From Thalassolituus marinus (lineage in GTDB: Bacteria; Pseudomonadota; Gammaproteobacteria; Pseudomonadales; Oceanobacteraceae): DNA of 44,338 nt. Each line of letters begins with the position of its first letter. The stretch's first letter is position 1. The DNA is taken from the NCBI RefSeq assembly GCF_020320395.1, contig NZ_JAEDAH010000102.1:14390-58727 (forward strand), in the 5' to 3' direction. The translations under genes and the position numbers were made by a program. The notes beneath the pieces were generated by a model, which saw only the letters and a program-made list of their open reading frames with translations, ran no database searches and had not been told where the DNA came from. This document shows, one piece after another, positions 26,490 through 36,200 of this stretch.

Positions 26490-26817
26490 CCGTTCAAATA
26501 CCTGAAAAGATCACCGCATCCGACCAAAGTCTTAACGGCTTTCCACAGCCGCAAACGCCGACCGGATGAGGTCGTATGTTTAGCGAAGAAACACATCCAA
26601 CCCTTTGAAATGGCGAGGGTTTCCAGCTTTCTTACGATAAGAAACAAACGCCCCGATCTTTTCACATATGCGTATTTTTACTTAAAGCCGAATTGGAATT
26701 CTACTGATAAAACCGCAGTCCCCCGGATAGCCGTTTGAGAGCTTGTTGGCGACCATGAATGAGTCAGAAAGTGCTCTGATGCATTCATGCTCTGCAACAC
26801 AGAAAAGGATAATAACC
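26490..26817. other. Intergenic region between chrA and dctP
   Basis: 328 bp between divergent starts, so it must carry the promoters of both chrA and the TRAP operon. I see no promoter good enough to call. A small hairpin (CGGCT/AGCCG near 26533-26548) and an AAGGA ribosome-binding site before dctP are the only visible elements. An in-frame ATG at 26743 is rejected as the dctP start because the signal peptide begins at 26818. Confidence 0.6.
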
Positions 26818-27900
26818 ATGATCCGTTTAACCCATCTGAAAAAAGTGGTGATTGCTGCCGCTTGCTCGATGGCCATTTTTGGCAACGCCCAGGCTGATGA
26901 CAAAGTGTATCGCCTGAAAATGGCTGAAACCTGGCAAACCAACTTTCCTATCTTTGGCGATGCGCCACGTAATATGGCCGCCATGGCGGAGAAGATGTCC
27001 AATGGCCGCCTGAAGATCACCATCGACTCAGCGAACAAGCATAAATCGCCTTTCGGTGTGTTTGATATGGTACGTGCAGGCCAGTATGACATGGGACACT
27101 CTGCGTCCTACTACTGGAAAGGAAAGGTTCCGAACACGCTGTATTTCACCACTATGCCATTTGGTATGACAGCACCAGAGCAGTACGCATGGTTCTATCA
27201 GGGCGGCGGTATGCAACTGATGGAAAAAGTATACGGTGAGTTCAATCTGATGAGCTTCCCGGGCGGTAACACCAGCAACCAGATGGGTGGTTGGTTCCAG
27301 AAAGAAATCAACAGCCTGGATGACCTGAAAGGTCTGAAAATGCGTATCCCGGGTTTCGCCGGTGAGGTTCTGGCGAAACTGGGTGCCAGCCCGACCAACA
27401 TTCCGCCCGGCGAGCTTTATACCGCACTGGAACGTCGTACCATTGATGCGCTGGAATGGGTAGGCCCGTCTCTCGACCTGCGCATGGGCTTCCACAAAAT
27501 TGCTCCCTACTACTACACCGGCTGGCATGAGCCTGCGACGGAACTTCAGTTCCTGATCAACAAGCGCAGCTGGGACCGTCTGCCAGCCGATTTGCAGGAA
27601 ATTCTGCGCGTCGCTATGCGTACTGCAGCGTATGACATGTACATTCAGTCGTACCATGAGTCTGCAGAAAATCTGGCCGTTATCGAAACCGAATACCCTA
27701 ACGTAAAAATCCGTACTTTCCCGGATGACGTTATGAGTGCTCTGCGCAAAGCCAACGAAGAACTGCTGGCCGAAAAAGCAGCCGCTGATCCGGTAGCCAA
27801 AGAAATTCTCGATTCCCAGGCTGCTTACCTGAAGAAGGTACGCCGCTGGACCGATATTTCTGACAAGGCTTACCTGAACAGTATCTCAGTATCTAAATAA
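26818..27900 (+). CDS. dctP: TRAP transporter substrate-binding protein (DctP/TakP type)
   Basis: 360 residues. The signal peptide is MIRLTHLKKVVIAAACSMAIFGNAQA, so the product is periplasmic. The DctP fold is shown by KMRIPGFAGEVLAKLGASPTNIPPGELYTALERRTIDALEWVGPSLDLRMGFH and the later WHEPATELQFLINKRSWDRLP. The arginine in KMRIPG is the usual carboxylate ligand. The WVGPSLDLRMGFHKIAPYYYTGWHEP segment resembles the subgroup that binds 2-oxo acids or related carboxylates; the exact ligand is inference. It heads the dctPQM operon. Confidence 0.93.
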   Translation: MIRLTHLKKVVIAAACSMAIFGNAQADDKVYRLKMAETWQTNFPIFGDAPRNMAAMAEKMSNGRLKITIDSANKHKSPFGVFDMVRAGQYDMGHSASYYWKGKVPNTLYFTTMPFGMTAPEQYAWFYQGGGMQLMEKVYGEFNLMSFPGGNTSNQMGGWFQKEINSLDDLKGLKMRIPGFAGEVLAKLGASPTNIPPGELYTALERRTIDALEWVGPSLDLRMGFHKIAPYYYTGWHEPATELQFLINKRSWDRLPADLQEILRVAMRTAAYDMYIQSYHESAENLAVIETEYPNVKIRTFPDDVMSALRKANEELLAEKAAADPVAKEILDSQAAYLKKVRRWTDISDKAYLNSISVSK

Positions 27901-27909
27901 TAATGACCC

Positions 27910-27932
27910 ATGCACCCGCACAGCGGGTGCAT
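27910..27932 (+). promoter_or_regulatory. dctP-dctQ intercistronic stem-loop
   Basis: A perfect 10-bp stem ATGCACCCGC/GCGGGTGCAT with loop ACA, 9 bases after the dctP stop and 19 bases before the dctQ start. There is no T-run. Such hairpins after binding-protein genes commonly protect the upstream message and so raise the binding protein over the membrane parts. Confidence 0.7.
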
Positions 27933-27951
27933 GCATCATGGGGAGAACACC

Positions 27952-28482
27952 ATGCTGATTAAGGCCGAAAAAGCCATTAATCGCTTTTCCGATTTTCTCG
28001 GTACCGTTTCTGCGGTGCTGTTTCTGCTGATGCTCGCCAACGTTTTTATCGACGTGGTGATGCGTTATGTATTCAACGATGTATCCATCGCGATGCAGGA
28101 ACTCGAATGGCATTTTTTTGCCGCCATGTTCATGCTCGGCGTGCCCTACACATTGCGCACCGGCGGCCATGTTCGTGTCGATCTGGTGTATGAGCGACTG
28201 TCTGCGCATAAGCAGTCTGTTATTGATATTGGCGGTGGTGTATTACTCCTGCTGCCCTTCTGTTTACTGGTCGGCTGGTACGGCATCGACTTTGCCCACG
28301 AAGCATTTGCACTGGGCGAAATGTCCGGCGACCCGGGTGGTTTACCGCAACGCTGGATCATAAAAGCCGTCATTCCATTCGCTTTCTTTTCCACGGCCAT
28401 TGCCGGCGTGGCAATGATTCTGTCGAGCATTATTACTTACAGAGAAAACACCTTACATAAAACCGACCGGGGCCTCTTATGA
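27952..28482 (+). CDS. dctQ: TRAP transporter small permease (DctQ)
   Basis: 176 residues with four membrane helices. Family features are FLMLANVFIDVVMRYVFNDVSIAMQELEWHFFAAMFMLGVPYTLRTGGHVRVDL, including the conserved VRVD. ATG at 27952 follows GGGGAG, so it is preferred over the in-frame start at 27910, which lies in the hairpin. The stop overlaps the dctM start (ATGA). Confidence 0.94.
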   Translation: MLIKAEKAINRFSDFLGTVSAVLFLLMLANVFIDVVMRYVFNDVSIAMQELEWHFFAAMFMLGVPYTLRTGGHVRVDLVYERLSAHKQSVIDIGGGVLLLLPFCLLVGWYGIDFAHEAFALGEMSGDPGGLPQRWIIKAVIPFAFFSTAIAGVAMILSSIITYRENTLHKTDRGLL

Positions 28483-29771
28483 TTGGTATTGTGATGTTTT
28501 TTGTCGCCCTGCTGATGCTGATCTTCGGCTTCCCGGTGGCATTCACATTTGGCGGCGTTGCACTTATTTTTGGTGTCATTGCTGAAGGCCCCGATATGTT
28601 CGCCTTCATGCCGTTCCGCATTCAGAGCATCATGGAAAACGTCACCATGATGGCTGTACCACTGTTTATTTTTATGGGCATCGTGCTGCAGAAGACCCGT
28701 CTGGCAGAGCAACTGCTGGAAGCCATGGGCAAACTGTTTGGCGGTGTACGTGGCGGCCTGGCAATTTCAACCGTACTGGTTGGCGCACTGCTGGCGGCCT
28801 CTACCGGCGTCGTTGGCGCTTCAGTCGTAGCAATGGGTCTGATCTCGCTGCCGGTGATGCTCAAGTACAACTACGACAAATCCCTGGCCTGCGGCACAAT
28901 CTGCGCCTCTGGCACACTGGGGCAGATTATTCCACCGTCGATTATTCTGATTATTCTTGGCGATGTACTGGGCATTCCGGTTGGCGACCTGTTCCAGGCA
29001 GCGCTGGCGCCCGGACTGGTACTGATTGGCTGCTATGTTGCCTACATTCTGGTGTACAGCTGGCTTAAGCCGGAATCCGCTCCCGCACTGCCGATGGATG
29101 ATGATGTTTCCAGCCGCCGCGAAATGTACCTGCGCGCTCTGAAAGCCATCATTCCACCATTGGCATTGATTCTGGTCGTACTGGGTTCCATCTTTGCGGG
29201 CATTGCCACACCGACCGAGTCTTCTGCTCTGGGCGGCGTTGGCGCCTTGTTCCTCGCCGTTCTGTATCGTCAGTTCAGCTGGGGCATGGTGTATGAATCG
29301 GCGCAGGAAACAGTAAAAATTACCGCGATGGTATTCGCCATTCTGCTGGGTGCCACGGCGTTCTCAATGGCATTCAGCTACACTGGCGGTGACTACATCG
29401 TCGAAGAAGTACTGTCGGATCTTCCGGGCGGCCAGATGGGCTTCCTGATCCTGTCGATGGTAGCGATTCTGATTCTCGGTTTCTTTATCGATTTCGTCGA
29501 AATCAGTTTCATCATCGTGCCGATTCTGGCGCCAGTAGCCGCTGCACTGGATATTGCGCCGCTGTGGTTTGCCATTCTGATTGCCATGAACCTGCAAACG
29601 TCCTTCCTGACACCACCATTTGGTTTCAGTCTGTTCTATCTGAAAGGTGTTGCACCTCCGCAGGTACGTACCATGGATATCTACAAGGGCGTGATTCCTT
29701 TCATCATTATGCAGGCCGCAGTGGTTATCTCCCTGATGTTTGCCCCTGAGTGGTACGGCCTGACTCACTGA
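28479..29771 (+). CDS. dctM: TRAP transporter large permease (DctM)
   Basis: 430 residues, about twelve membrane helices, full length. Motifs of the ion transporter family are LLAASTGVVGASVVAMGLISLPVMLKYNYDKSLACGTICASGTLGQIIPPSIILIILGD and, near the end, MNLQTSFLTPPFGFSLFYLKGV. It couples substrate uptake to a sodium or proton gradient together with DctQ and DctP. The stop codon lies within a stable hairpin (29753-29782). Confidence 0.96.
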   Translation: MIGIVMFFVALLMLIFGFPVAFTFGGVALIFGVIAEGPDMFAFMPFRIQSIMENVTMMAVPLFIFMGIVLQKTRLAEQLLEAMGKLFGGVRGGLAISTVLVGALLAASTGVVGASVVAMGLISLPVMLKYNYDKSLACGTICASGTLGQIIPPSIILIILGDVLGIPVGDLFQAALAPGLVLIGCYVAYILVYSWLKPESAPALPMDDDVSSRREMYLRALKAIIPPLALILVVLGSIFAGIATPTESSALGGVGALFLAVLYRQFSWGMVYESAQETVKITAMVFAILLGATAFSMAFSYTGGDYIVEEVLSDLPGGQMGFLILSMVAILILGFFIDFVEISFIIVPILAPVAAALDIAPLWFAILIAMNLQTSFLTPPFGFSLFYLKGVAPPQVRTMDIYKGVIPFIIMQAAVVISLMFAPEWYGLTH

Positions 29772-29782
29772 GTCGGCCGTAC
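29753..29782 (+). promoter_or_regulatory. Hairpin spanning the dctM stop codon
   Basis: GTACGGCC and GGCCGTAC enclose an inner GACTCA/TGAGTC stem with one bulged T. It covers the dctM stop and has no T-run. A weaker second hairpin follows (GAACCGG near 29798, CCGGTTTC near 29824). Together they may reduce read-through into the kinase gene or protect the dctPQM message. Confidence 0.5.
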
Positions 29783-29854
29783 ATCATACCTTGGTAGGAA
29801 CCGGGCGATGCCCTGCACTCGCACCGGTTTCTTTCAGCAGGAACATTCTTTAGC

Positions 29855-31273
29855 ATGAATATTCTGATGCCACCAAGGCAGCCGGGTATGACCCTGACGC
29901 TAAAAACAAAAATACTACTGTTAACCATACTGCCTCTGGTTGCCCTGACAGCCACCATCACCTGGGTTACCCAACGTCAGGCGCAGCAACTGGCGGAACG
30001 TCAGGTTGCCATGCTTGAAGAAAACATCATGGCGCAAAAACGCCAGGCATTGCTGGACTATGTCAGTCTGGCCATGACCTCCATCTCACCGGTGCTTGAA
30101 GAACTGGAATTCGGGCTTGAGCGCTCCCGGGCAGAGTACGAAATCAAACGCATACTCTCTGGTCTTACCTATGATCAGGACGGCTACTTCTTCGCCTACG
30201 ATCAGCAGGGCAACAATCTGGTACACCCGGTTCAACCCAATCTGGTTGGCCAGAACCTGATCAATCTGCAGGACCCGGACGGCCGCTATGTGATTCAGGA
30301 ATTACTGAAACTGGCCGCCCGTGGTGGTGGCTTTTATCAGTACATCTGGAATAAACCCTCGCTGTCCGGCGAACGCCATAAGCTCAGTTACGTCGTGAAT
30401 ATTCCGCAACTGGGCTGGATGATGGGAACCGGCCTTTATGTCGATGACATCGTGTCGCAAACCCAGGACCTGCGTAACCGGGTCGATAACAACGTGCGCC
30501 GTACTTTTGTTGCCGCCACCGTACTTCTGATCGTCACTCTGGTACTGGTTGTCATGATCGTTATCGTCATCAATATGCACGCGACTCAGCTGGCCGATGA
30601 CCGCCTCAAAGACCTGGCACAGCGCTCTGTCGCCTTTCAGGTGATGCAACGGCGTAATTTTGCGCGCGAACTGCACGACGGTATTAATCAGATGCTGGTT
30701 TCCGCCAAGCTCCGGCTGAATCTGGCCGACAAAAAATGGCCGGCTGATGATGCCCATGAGCACCTGCACAAAGCTACCGAGATGCTTAACATGTCGATAC
30801 AGGAAGTGCGGCGGGTGTCGCATAACCTGCGACCTGTAATGCTTGATGACCACGGGCTTGAAGCTGCTCTGCACAGCCTGTTGGACGAGCTTAAAGACAA
30901 CGACAGCATCGACGTAAAGCGCAGAATCCGCCTGCCCGAAACGCGCCTGCCAGATGCCATCGAAATGACTCTGTATCGCCTGGTACAGGAAGCCATCACC
31001 AACATCCGCAAACACGCTCGTGCCAGTCAGGTTTGCCTGCGCATTTCACACACCCTGCACAGCGTGCTGGTTGAGCTGGAAGACAATGGCTGTGGCTTTC
31101 ACCACGAGGATGAACAACAGCAGGGAATCGGCCTGATGAATATGCGTGAGCGGGTCGAGCTTGTAGGCGGAAAGTTTAGTGTCCGCAGCAAAAGAACACA
31201 GGGTACACTGATCAGCGCTGAGTTCCTGTTGAATCCGGGAGCAACGATCAGCCGGGAGAATAATAAAATATGA
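29855..31273 (+). CDS. Cache-domain NarL-type sensor histidine kinase
   Basis: 472 residues. One membrane helix near residues 18-38, a periplasmic single Cache domain (about 45-200; YDQDGYFFAYDQQGNNLVHP and GWMMGTGLYVDDI are typical), a second helix (about 215-240), then a HisKA_3 kinase core with the phosphorylated His in FARELHDGINQML, N-box EAITNIRKHARA and G-boxes DNGCGF and GIGLMNMRERV. It is 83 bp after dctM and overlaps its regulator gene (ATGA). A role in sensing the TRAP substrate or a related carboxylate is inferred from context. ATG at 29888 is an alternative start. Confidence 0.9.
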   Translation: MNILMPPRQPGMTLTLKTKILLLTILPLVALTATITWVTQRQAQQLAERQVAMLEENIMAQKRQALLDYVSLAMTSISPVLEELEFGLERSRAEYEIKRILSGLTYDQDGYFFAYDQQGNNLVHPVQPNLVGQNLINLQDPDGRYVIQELLKLAARGGGFYQYIWNKPSLSGERHKLSYVVNIPQLGWMMGTGLYVDDIVSQTQDLRNRVDNNVRRTFVAATVLLIVTLVLVVMIVIVINMHATQLADDRLKDLAQRSVAFQVMQRRNFARELHDGINQMLVSAKLRLNLADKKWPADDAHEHLHKATEMLNMSIQEVRRVSHNLRPVMLDDHGLEAALHSLLDELKDNDSIDVKRRIRLPETRLPDAIEMTLYRLVQEAITNIRKHARASQVCLRISHTLHSVLVELEDNGCGFHHEDEQQQGIGLMNMRERVELVGGKFSVRSKRTQGTLISAEFLLNPGATISRENNKI

Positions 31274-31911
31274 CACAACCGATTCGAGTAATTATTGCCG
31301 ACGACCACCCGATGGTGCGCGAAGGCCTGAAAGTCAGCCTGGAAAATGAAGGCATTCATGTCGTTGCCGATGTCAGTAACGGCCAGGAAGCTCTGGACGC
31401 CACAGCCGAACACAATCCTGATGCGGTACTGCTGGATATATCCATGCCGATTATGAACGGTATGGAGGCCTGTGCTGCCTTTCAGCAACAGTTTCCCGAT
31501 ACCCGCCTGCTAATCATCACCATGCACGATGATCGCGAGTACATTCTGAAAGTCGTTCAGGCAGGCGCTGCGGGCTATGTTCTGAAAGACGCGGCCCCGG
31601 AAGAACTGGTACTGGCGGTACAAACTGTATGCCAGGGTGGCACCTACTTCAGTTCCAGTGTGGCCAAAACGCTGTTTAATGAGTTCAACCGGCCCCGTAA
31701 CAGCCATGCTGAAGACGTTCTCAGTCCAAGAGAAGAAGACGTTCTGGCACTGCTGGCCGAAGGAATGGGCAACAAGGAAATAGCGCGGGAACTGGATATT
31801 TCTGTACGTACCGTGGAAGCCCACCGAGTGAAAATCAAACAGAAACTGAACATTAATAACTCAGCCGGTTTGATTCGCTACGCCATCGATAACGGTGTGG
31901 TTCGCCGCTAA
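31270..31911 (+). CDS. NarL/FixJ-type response regulator
   Basis: 213 residues. The receiver domain has the acidic pair in IADDHPMVREGL, the phosphorylated Asp56 in AVLLDISMPIMNG and the Lys in YVLKDAAPEE. The C-terminal LuxR-type helix-turn-helix is LSPREEDVLALLAEGMGNKEIARELDISVRTVEAHRVKIKQKL. It is coupled to the upstream kinase by an ATGA overlap and presumably activates dctPQM. The stop overlaps convergently by 4 bp with the peptidase gene. Confidence 0.95.
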   Translation: MTQPIRVIIADDHPMVREGLKVSLENEGIHVVADVSNGQEALDATAEHNPDAVLLDISMPIMNGMEACAAFQQQFPDTRLLIITMHDDREYILKVVQAGAAGYVLKDAAPEELVLAVQTVCQGGTYFSSSVAKTLFNEFNRPRNSHAEDVLSPREEDVLALLAEGMGNKEIARELDISVRTVEAHRVKIKQKLNINNSAGLIRYAIDNGVVRR

Positions 31912-32855
31912 AAGCGGATTTCCGCCGGCGCCCGCATATCGTCCGACAGCCACTGACGCCAGTGAATATTCAGTGTCTGTCGGCCACCGATATAGTGCTC
32001 GTCGAGCAAATAGTAAGACCGGACATTCACGCCACGTTTATAGTCCTGCAACAGCCGGGTAATCAGACTACGGCCATACGGACGCGACAGTAGAAAATAC
32101 ACCAGCTGCCCCGCCATGGATTGATTGGTACCTTCAGCCAGATTGGCTTTCTGCCAGCGGTCGCTTTTGATTTCCACGAATGCCAGCACGTCACCGACAC
32201 GCTGTCGACGCTGCAAACACACAGCACGATTATTTCTGTGGGGCAAAATGGCCAGCTCGCCATCTGTCGCGACCAGCGTTTCCATCTGCTCTGCCATACC
32301 TTCGTTAAGCCACAATGGCATGCGCTCAGCCAGAGAATGCAGAATGGCGTGGCTGGCTTCGTGGCGAATGGTTGCGTAGGTGCTCTCCAGTCCACCGATC
32401 TCGTCTTCGTGAATGTAGACAGCAATTTCGTGAAGGGACGGCACATACAGCCCAAGCGACTGACTTCCATCAGCACCCATTGCCTTTCGAACAAAGGCAA
32501 TATATTCCGCGCGATTCGGCAGCAGATGAATTTTTACCGGTACCTGGCGATAAAAATCGAAGTAAATCACTTCATCATAAAAGCGATAAACCAGATTCAC
32601 ATCGCGCTGCACTTTTGCTTCGTCAAGGCGGGCACTGCCGCCCTGCAGACTTCCCTGCTGAATAACTTCAATATTCAGCGGCTTCCAGCCACTGGCGGAT
32701 GAACGCAACTTAACCACCTCGGCTTGCTGAGAATGCGGTTTGTCTGAAAACTGCACACGGCCATTGTCATCCACCCAGCGATAGATCTGGGCGGATGCAC
32801 TGGCCGCAAACAGCAGCAGACTAAGAGATATTGCGACAGCGTTCAGCCGGCACAT
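31908..32855 (-). CDS. DUF4124 / gluzincin-type peptidase, exported
   Basis: 315 residues from the chosen start. The signal peptide is MCRLNAVAISLSLLLFAASASA. QIYRWVDDNGRVQFSDKP is a DUF4124 domain, usual in exported proteins of unknown function. The second part is a zinc peptidase-like domain with H165-E-x-x-H169 (IRHEASHAIL) and a downstream Glu in LWLNEGMAEQ, the peptidase MA (gluzincin) arrangement. The active-site residues are intact. The frame runs to 33068, but GGAG before the ATG at 32855 and the signal peptide fix this start, which lies 35 bp inside the 3' end of the globin gene. Substrate unknown. Confidence 0.85.
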   Translation of the reverse strand: MCRLNAVAISLSLLLFAASASAQIYRWVDDNGRVQFSDKPHSQQAEVVKLRSSASGWKPLNIEVIQQGSLQGGSARLDEAKVQRDVNLVYRFYDEVIYFDFYRQVPVKIHLLPNRAEYIAFVRKAMGADGSQSLGLYVPSLHEIAVYIHEDEIGGLESTYATIRHEASHAILHSLAERMPLWLNEGMAEQMETLVATDGELAILPHRNNRAVCLQRRQRVGDVLAFVEIKSDRWQKANLAEGTNQSMAGQLVYFLLSRPYGRSLITRLLQDYKRGVNVRSYYLLDEHYIGGRQTLNIHWRQWLSDDMRAPAEIRF

Positions 32856-33234
32856 ATAACTGCTCCAGCAGATAGCGACGAAAGTCTTCGGCGTATGGTT
32901 GCTTAGCCGCCGACACTCGCATACACGCCAGCCAGGCATCACGACGTTCGGCGTCAATCGCAAACTGGCGATGAAACACCGGTATCGCAATACTGCCGTA
33001 TTTTTCAGAATAGCGGCGCGGACCGCCAAGCCAGCCACTGAGAAAACATGCCAGCCGATCTTTGGCATCGGTCAGTTCTTCAGGGTACATAGCACGAATG
33101 GGGGCCGCCTCCGGCAACGTATCCATCGCCTGATAGAAGTCTTCTACCAGCTGGCAGATTCCCTCAAAACCACCGGCGGCCTGATAGGAGGCGTCACCGG
33201 TGCCATACGGACGCTGTTGCTGTCCACTGCTCAT
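32821..33234 (-). CDS. Group II truncated haemoglobin
   Basis: 137 residues. The trHbII pattern is clear: FYQAM with a B-helix Tyr, ACFLSGWLGGPRRYSEKYG, proximal His88 in VFHRQFAI, and the G8 Trp in RRDAWLACM. It binds haem and diatomic gases; roles suggested for the group include oxygen or NO/peroxide chemistry. Its ATG overlaps the mksB stop (TGATG at 33236-33232), with GGAAGAG upstream inside mksB, so the longer frame to 33300 is rejected. It is translationally coupled to the condensin gene, an unexpected pairing. Confidence 0.9.
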   Translation of the reverse strand: MSSGQQQRPYGTGDASYQAAGGFEGICQLVEDFYQAMDTLPEAAPIRAMYPEELTDAKDRLACFLSGWLGGPRRYSEKYGSIAIPVFHRQFAIDAERRDAWLACMRVSAAKQPYAEDFRRYLLEQLYVPAERCRNIS

Positions 33235-36200
33235 CAGGCAAACTCTTCCATAAAGTCGAGGCCCGCCTGATGACGAATGGTGCGACGATGATTCGCCCAC
33301 AACTCCTTCACTTTTTCCTGGTTACACTGCTGACGATCCACCAGTACACGGGTCTGCAACTCACCCTTCGTCAGGCCGCCGGCCAGAGGCACTTTAGAGA
33401 ACACAAACTGGTTGGAAATCAGGTCCATAAACGGACCAGACTTACTGGTCGGCATAATAAACAGCAGTTGCAGACCAAGGCTTTCGGTCAGGTAATTAAT
33501 CACTTCTTTCGAACGGGTTTCATCCATTTTCGAGAAGGCTTCATCGACCAGCACCACACGCAGATGAGTATCGCCTTCGTTAAAACGGAAGGCCGAGGTA
33601 ATGGCCGCCGAACGGATAATATAAGCTGGTGTTTCCAGCTGACCACCGGAACCGGTACCGTACTGACTCAGAGCGATAGGCTCTTTATTCGCAGGCTGCT
33701 TATAAATTTCGTAGGAGCGGTAATTACGGTAGTCGGAAATACGCTCAAGTTCGCGCATCGCTTTCTGCTCGTCCTCATCGAGCAGCATACTCATCATATG
33801 ATCGCGCACACGCTGAGCGTTTTTCGACAAATCGGCAGTAAACAACGTAGCGCCATCGCCCAGGGTTGGGTTCTTGATGATTTCATCGAAGAACTGCCAG
33901 TACTCCTTGTACTCAGGCACCCACTCCCAGTCGAACCAGTAGGTTTCGCGGTCAGCACCAAACTGGTGATGTGCCAGCTCTTTGTTCAGGTCTTCAAGGA
34001 TACGTTTACCGTCGTTAATGGCCTGATAAATTGAGTGACACAGGTTAGTCACGAAAGCGTTATTGAAGCTTTCACGCAGCTGAACCAGCTTGTCCTGTTT
34101 TTCCACCAGAATGTTGTTTTTCAGGCGGTTGTATACGCGTTCAACTTCACGCTCCAGACCACACACGGTTTTGAAGAAAGCAATGCCGTGTTCCTGACGA
34201 TAGTCCGGCGTATACACGATAGAATCGACCGTCTGACAACGCTGGTTATGCTCAGCGATGTTGCGCTCAATTTCGTAAGCCGTAGAGTTCAGTTCCTGAC
34301 TGATGGTCTTACGATGGTTTTCGATGGCCTCAGCAGGGCTTTCTTCGGCTTCTTTATCAGCAGCCTGCAAGCGCGCTTCGGTATCGAAATCCGGCCACAC
34401 ACTGACAATAAAGCGCAACGCTTCTTCTTTTTCGTCGGCCTGTTCTGAGGTTGCTTCCTGTTGATCACTGAGCTGCTTGCACTGTTTCTCGCTGTCATTC
34501 AGCTGCTGCTGCAAACGACCCAGCTCGCCATCCAGTTCTTTAATCTGTGCATCGAGATCATCGCCTTTTTCTTTCAGTGCTTCGAACTCGTGCTCCAGAT
34601 GTTTAAAGTCAGACAGGTCAACATTGTTCAGCGCCTGCTCGGCATTCTGCATCTGATACTGAACATCCAGCATCTGACGCATCTGATCGGCGAAAGTAAC
34701 GTGGCGCAGCAGATTAATTGCATCCAGTAACTGCTGTACCTGCTTCAGCTGATAGGAGGCTTCATTCGCCTGCTCGGCAATACTCTGCACTTCTGCTCGC
34801 TTGGCCGCCAGAGCACGTTCACGTGCACCCAGACCGAACACCAGCTCCGAATCTTCAAGATCACAGCGATACACCGAATAGGCACCGGAACCCAGCCCCT
34901 CTTTGGTTACCCCTCGACGGGTCATACGCAGCGCCTGAGTATCGGCAACCTGCTCAACCATGCCATAGCTGGCCTCAAGATAAGCTCGGGCTGTGGCATG
35001 TTCAAATTCCATCAGATGAGTAATGGAATTCGCTGGAATGCGCAGACGCTCGGCATCACGTTTGGCTTTTTCGCCCTGAATTACCCGGGCACGACTGCCG
35101 CCCGGAATGGCACGCAGAATACGCGCTGCTTCCGCTTCGTAATCGCTGTCCACGAGGATGCTGAAACGTGCACCACCGATATAACCTTCAATGGCACTCT
35201 GCCACTCAGAGTCGGTAATTTCGACGTAGTCTGCCAGTACTCGTGGCTCGCACTCCGGACACTCACGACGCAGATATTCCAGCGCCTGACGGACGTATCC
35301 CGGATAGTTCAGCTGACGAGCTTCCAGACTGTCGACGTCCGCCTGTTTCTGCGCCATACGCGCCTGAACCTGCTGCAATTTCTGCTCGCGCCGGTCGACC
35401 TGTTTAGCCACCTGATCGCGCAGAGAAATACCGCTGCTTTCCAGTTCAGTAGAATGGAAGCGTTCGCGCCATTGGTTAACCACCATCTGCTGATGCTGCG
35501 CATCATCCAGGTGAGCTTCCAGCGGCGACAGATCGACCCAGTCTTTACCCAGCAGTTTACGCAGGTCGACCGCGCCCTGATCCTTAATGGCCAGAACCTC
35601 TTTCGCCTGCTCAATAATTTTCTTCTGACCCAGCGTTGGGATTTCCAGACCAATCGACGTTTTCTGCAGTGCACCGTAAACCAGCTCAGTGGCGCGCAGC
35701 GATGCCTGCAGCATCTGGTCCTGTTCCAGCAGCGGAATCGCCAGTTGCTGTAACTGTTTCTTACCATCGGCAATGGCCTGCTCGGCAGAGTCTTTATCCT
35801 GCAGCGCGTCGATACCACGACGCTGAGCTTCCATGCTGATCAGCTGCTCACGCAACTGCTTACGGCGCTCCTGCGACATTTCACGTTCTTTTTCTGCTTT
35901 ATGCAGACGTTCACGAATGCCCTGCTGTTTCTCTTTAGCCGTTAAATAGGCACGCTGATCGTTAATGTAGCGGCTACGGGCAGCGGTGTATTCGAGCACG
36001 TTGTAATCAATCCACTGATCGATATAACGCTGCGATGCCGCTTTAGTGTTGTTCAGGATACTGATGGTTTCCGCCAGGGTGTTGGCGTCGGATTCCATCG
36101 CATAAATGGTTTTCATCAGATCCGATACAGTACGAATCGCATCGCCCAGATCTTTCTGTTCGAGAATTTCGTTAGCCACGAAGCCATTGATGCTTTTCAC

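Noticed and set aside
33234-33300. Extended globin start at 33300
   Set aside because: The extra 22 codons lie inside mksB and have no globin similarity; the ATG at 33234 has a good ribosome-binding site and a TGATG overlap.
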